This document shows positions 6,336 through 8,585 of a DNA stretch of 8,585 bases, in pieces. A program made the translations under genes and the position numbers. Below the pieces are notes generated by a model that had not been told where the DNA came from, made no database searches, and saw only the letters and a list, made by a program, of their open reading frames with translations. Source of the stretch: Burkholderiales bacterium (lineage in GTDB: Bacteria > Pseudomonadota > Gammaproteobacteria > Burkholderiales > Burkholderiaceae); NCBI GenBank assembly GCA_947447845.1, contig CANFNO010000082.1:1-8585 (forward strand), written 5' to 3'. Every line of letters begins with the position of its first letter. Within the stretch, counting starts at the first letter, position 1.

Positions 6336-8585
6336 ATGCAATCCATAGGCAAGCACTGGCCTCGAATCGCAGTGACCTTGCTGCCTTTGCTGCTGGCCTT
6401 GCTTCACGCAGTGGGCGTATTGCGGCTTGACGTCTTGCAACGTCTGGATGACATCATTTACGACGCGCGCTTGCGCGCCACAGCACCCAAGACCCTGGAT
6501 GATCGGATCGTCATCGTTGACATCGACGAGAAGAGCCTGTCTGAAGTGGGGCGCTGGCCTTGGAGCCGCAAGCACATGGCGCAAATGGTGGATGAGTTTT
6601 TCGACCAACAAAAGGTCGCGCTATTGGGTTTTGACGTCGTGTTCGCCGAGGCTGATAGCAGTTCGGGCCTGGCCCAGCTGAATGCGCTTGCGCAAAATGA
6701 ATTGAAGGACCAGGCGGGGTTTACCGAGCGATTGCGCAGTCTGCAGACGACACTTGACTACGATGGTCAATTCGCCAAGTCCCTGATGAATCGACCGGTG
6801 GTGTTGGGCTATTACCTCAACAATTCCGGGCAATCGCGCACCAGCGGCGTGTTGCCCGAACCGGTGATGACCAAGGACGTATTGCAAGGGCGCACGATTC
6901 GCTCCACCTCATGGAACGGATTTGGTTCAAATATTGAGGTGCTTTCCAAGGCCGCTCCGACAGCCGGTTTCTTCAACTCGATTACCGACCCCGATGGCGT
7001 GGTGCGGTCATTGCCCTTGTTGGCGGAGTACCAGGGGCGTTATTACGAGTCATTGTCGCTGGCCATGTTCCGGGTGATAGCCGGTTCGCCGTCGGTTGTG
7101 CCAGGGTTTTCCAACGAAAAGTTCCTGTCTCGCAGCTACCAGGGAATGGACCGTGTGTTACTCAAACAAGGCGAGAAAAGCCTAGCCATACCGGTGGACG
7201 ATCGGGTGACTACCCTGGTGCCTTTTCGTGGCCTGGCCGGTGCGAATGGCGGCTCTTTCAAATACATTTCCGCCTCCGACCTCCTGATGCACCGTGTGCC
7301 AGCGGGTAGTCTCAAAGGCAAGATCGTGCTGGTTGGCACAACGGCCCCAGGCTTGCTGGATTTGCGCGTCACTCCCATGAGTGAGGCCTATCCTGGTGTG
7401 GAAACCCATGCCAATCTCATCTCTGGTCTGTTGGATGGCAATGCCTTGCTGCGCCCGGATTACGCCCTGGGTTATGAGGTGTTCGCCTTGATCATTGCCG
7501 GTTTGATTCTGGCTTTTGGATTGCCGCTGTTGCCGGCACTTCAGGCAGTGGGCTTGAATGTCGGCGTGGTTGCGGGCCTAGCGGGTATCAATTTTTGGCT
7601 CTACCAGTCTTATGGCCTGGTGCTACCCCTAGCTTCCTCTTTGTGCATGGCGCTCACCGCCTTTGGCCTGAATATGAGCTACGGCTATTTTGTGGAAAGC
7701 CGCACCAAGCGCGACCTGGCCAATCTGTTTGGCACCTATGTGCCGCCTGAGTTGGTGGATGAGATGGTGAAGGACCCCGACGCCTACACCATGAAGGCCA
7801 CCAATCGCGAACTGACCGTCATGTTCTGCGATATGCGCGGCTTTACCAAGATGTCGGAAAAAATGGAGCCAACCCAATTGCAGGAACTGCTGACGGGGGT
7901 GTTCAGCAACCTGACCAGTTTGATCCGTGCCAACAAGGGCACTATCGACAAATACATGGGTGACTGCGTCATGGCTTTTTGGGGTGCGCCGGTGGAGACG
8001 GCAGAGCATGCCCATTTGGCGGTTAAGTCAGCCATGGAAATGGCCAACGCGGTACGCGGTATCAACCAGGAGCACAGGGCCAAAAATCTGCCGGAAATCG
8101 GTATCGGCATTGGCCTGAACACCGGCACCATGTGTGTGGGGGATATGGGCTCCAATATCCGCCGGGCCTACACGGTGATCGGGGATTCGGTAAACCTGGG
8201 CTCCAGGCTGGAAGGCCTTTCCAAGGCCTATGGGGTAGATATCGTCGTCAGCGAGTCCACGCGCAAACTTGCGCCTGACTTTGCGTGGCAGGAATTGGAC
8301 CGGGTTCGCGTGAAGGGCAAGGAATTGGCAGTTGCTATATTCTGGCCCATGGCTCCCGCCAACCGGATAAGCGAAGAAGCCGCCACCGAACTCAAGACCT
8401 GGGGCAGCTTTCTAAAAGCCTATCGGACCCAGAATTGGGACCAGGCTGATGTGCTTCTGATCAACTTAATGCGCATGAACGCCAAAAAATACCTGTACCA
8501 GTTGTACGCGGAACGGGTAGCCTCCATGAGATTGCTGCCGTTTGATCCCGAGTGGGATGGCGCCACCAATTTCGAAACCAAATGA
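6336..8585 (+). CDS. CHASE2-sensor transmembrane class III (IIIb) adenylate cyclase
   Basis: A complete 749-residue receptor cyclase that should make cAMP from ATP at the cytoplasmic membrane; its stop is the last codon of the window. Order: helix about 10-28; periplasmic CHASE2 about 32-370 (with GRWPWSR and KIVLVGTTA); helices near 381-399, 404-423 and 428-449; a connector FGTYVPPELV; then the cyclase domain about 490-665. Catalytic residues are all visible: metal-binding D499 (FCDMRGF) and D543, ATP-specifying K539 (DKYMGD) and T613 (YTVIGD), and transition-state N620 and R624. Thr rather than Asp at 613 marks class IIIb, several members of which respond to bicarbonate or CO2. The 75-residue C-terminal tail (YRTQNWDQA...WDGATNFETK) resembles tails of other CHASE2 cyclases. 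ATG 6336 has only a weak ribosome binding site. It closes the cluster as far as can be seen. Confidence 0.94.
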   Translation: MQSIGKHWPRIAVTLLPLLLALLHAVGVLRLDVLQRLDDIIYDARLRATAPKTLDDRIVIVDIDEKSLSEVGRWPWSRKHMAQMVDEFFDQQKVALLGFDVVFAEADSSSGLAQLNALAQNELKDQAGFTERLRSLQTTLDYDGQFAKSLMNRPVVLGYYLNNSGQSRTSGVLPEPVMTKDVLQGRTIRSTSWNGFGSNIEVLSKAAPTAGFFNSITDPDGVVRSLPLLAEYQGRYYESLSLAMFRVIAGSPSVVPGFSNEKFLSRSYQGMDRVLLKQGEKSLAIPVDDRVTTLVPFRGLAGANGGSFKYISASDLLMHRVPAGSLKGKIVLVGTTAPGLLDLRVTPMSEAYPGVETHANLISGLLDGNALLRPDYALGYEVFALIIAGLILAFGLPLLPALQAVGLNVGVVAGLAGINFWLYQSYGLVLPLASSLCMALTAFGLNMSYGYFVESRTKRDLANLFGTYVPPELVDEMVKDPDAYTMKATNRELTVMFCDMRGFTKMSEKMEPTQLQELLTGVFSNLTSLIRANKGTIDKYMGDCVMAFWGAPVETAEHAHLAVKSAMEMANAVRGINQEHRAKNLPEIGIGIGLNTGTMCVGDMGSNIRRAYTVIGDSVNLGSRLEGLSKAYGVDIVVSESTRKLAPDFAWQELDRVRVKGKELAVAIFWPMAPANRISEEAATELKTWGSFLKAYRTQNWDQADVLLINLMRMNAKKYLYQLYAERVASMRLLPFDPEWDGATNFETK

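Overview
The window looks like chromosomal DNA of a betaproteobacterium, probably a Burkholderiales member of the Comamonadaceae type. This rests on moderately GC-rich coding with proteobacterial motifs throughout, and on sucD followed by a convergent TerC-family gene, an order I recall from that family. No marker gene in the window proves the taxonomy. I see no mobile element, CRISPR array, tRNA or rRNA, and no stretch over 300 bases without a gene.

Layout. (1) Bases 1-488 are the 3' end of sucD (succinyl-CoA ligase alpha subunit). (2) Bases 509-568 hold two hairpins; the second is a bidirectional terminator serving sucD and the convergent gene. (3) A TerC/YjbE-type seven-helix membrane protein lies on the minus strand (612-1319, TTG start). 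(4) A 133-base divergent intergenic region follows, then a single-domain universal stress protein (1453-1875). (5) A 203-base intergenic region contains weak promoter-like hexamers and a degenerate, order-preserved set of short repeats. (6) A four-gene plus-strand cluster runs from 2079 to the last base: a CHASE2-TPR-Ser/Thr kinase, a PP2C phosphatase, a tandem FHA protein and a CHASE2-class III adenylate cyclase. The gaps between these genes are 8, 47 and 53 bases, so one transcription unit is likely.

How the genes could work together. The two large membrane proteins share one architecture: an N-terminal helix, a periplasmic CHASE2 sensor, three more helices, and a cytoplasmic output domain. 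One output is a Hanks-type kinase with all core catalytic residues, the other a class IIIb cyclase with all six catalytic residues. Between them lie the enzyme that would reverse kinase phosphorylation and a protein whose first FHA domain should bind phosphothreonine. The cluster therefore reads as a module with two paralogous extracytoplasmic sensors, one feeding Ser/Thr phosphorylation and one feeding cAMP, with the FHA protein as a candidate bridge. Similar Thr-centred motifs occur in the kinase linker, the kinase tail and the FHA protein, and could be phosphorylation or FHA-docking sites. The signal sensed and the link between the branches are inference.

The first three genes (sucD, terC, usp) look like ordinary housekeeping or stress genes with no visible functional tie to the signalling cluster.
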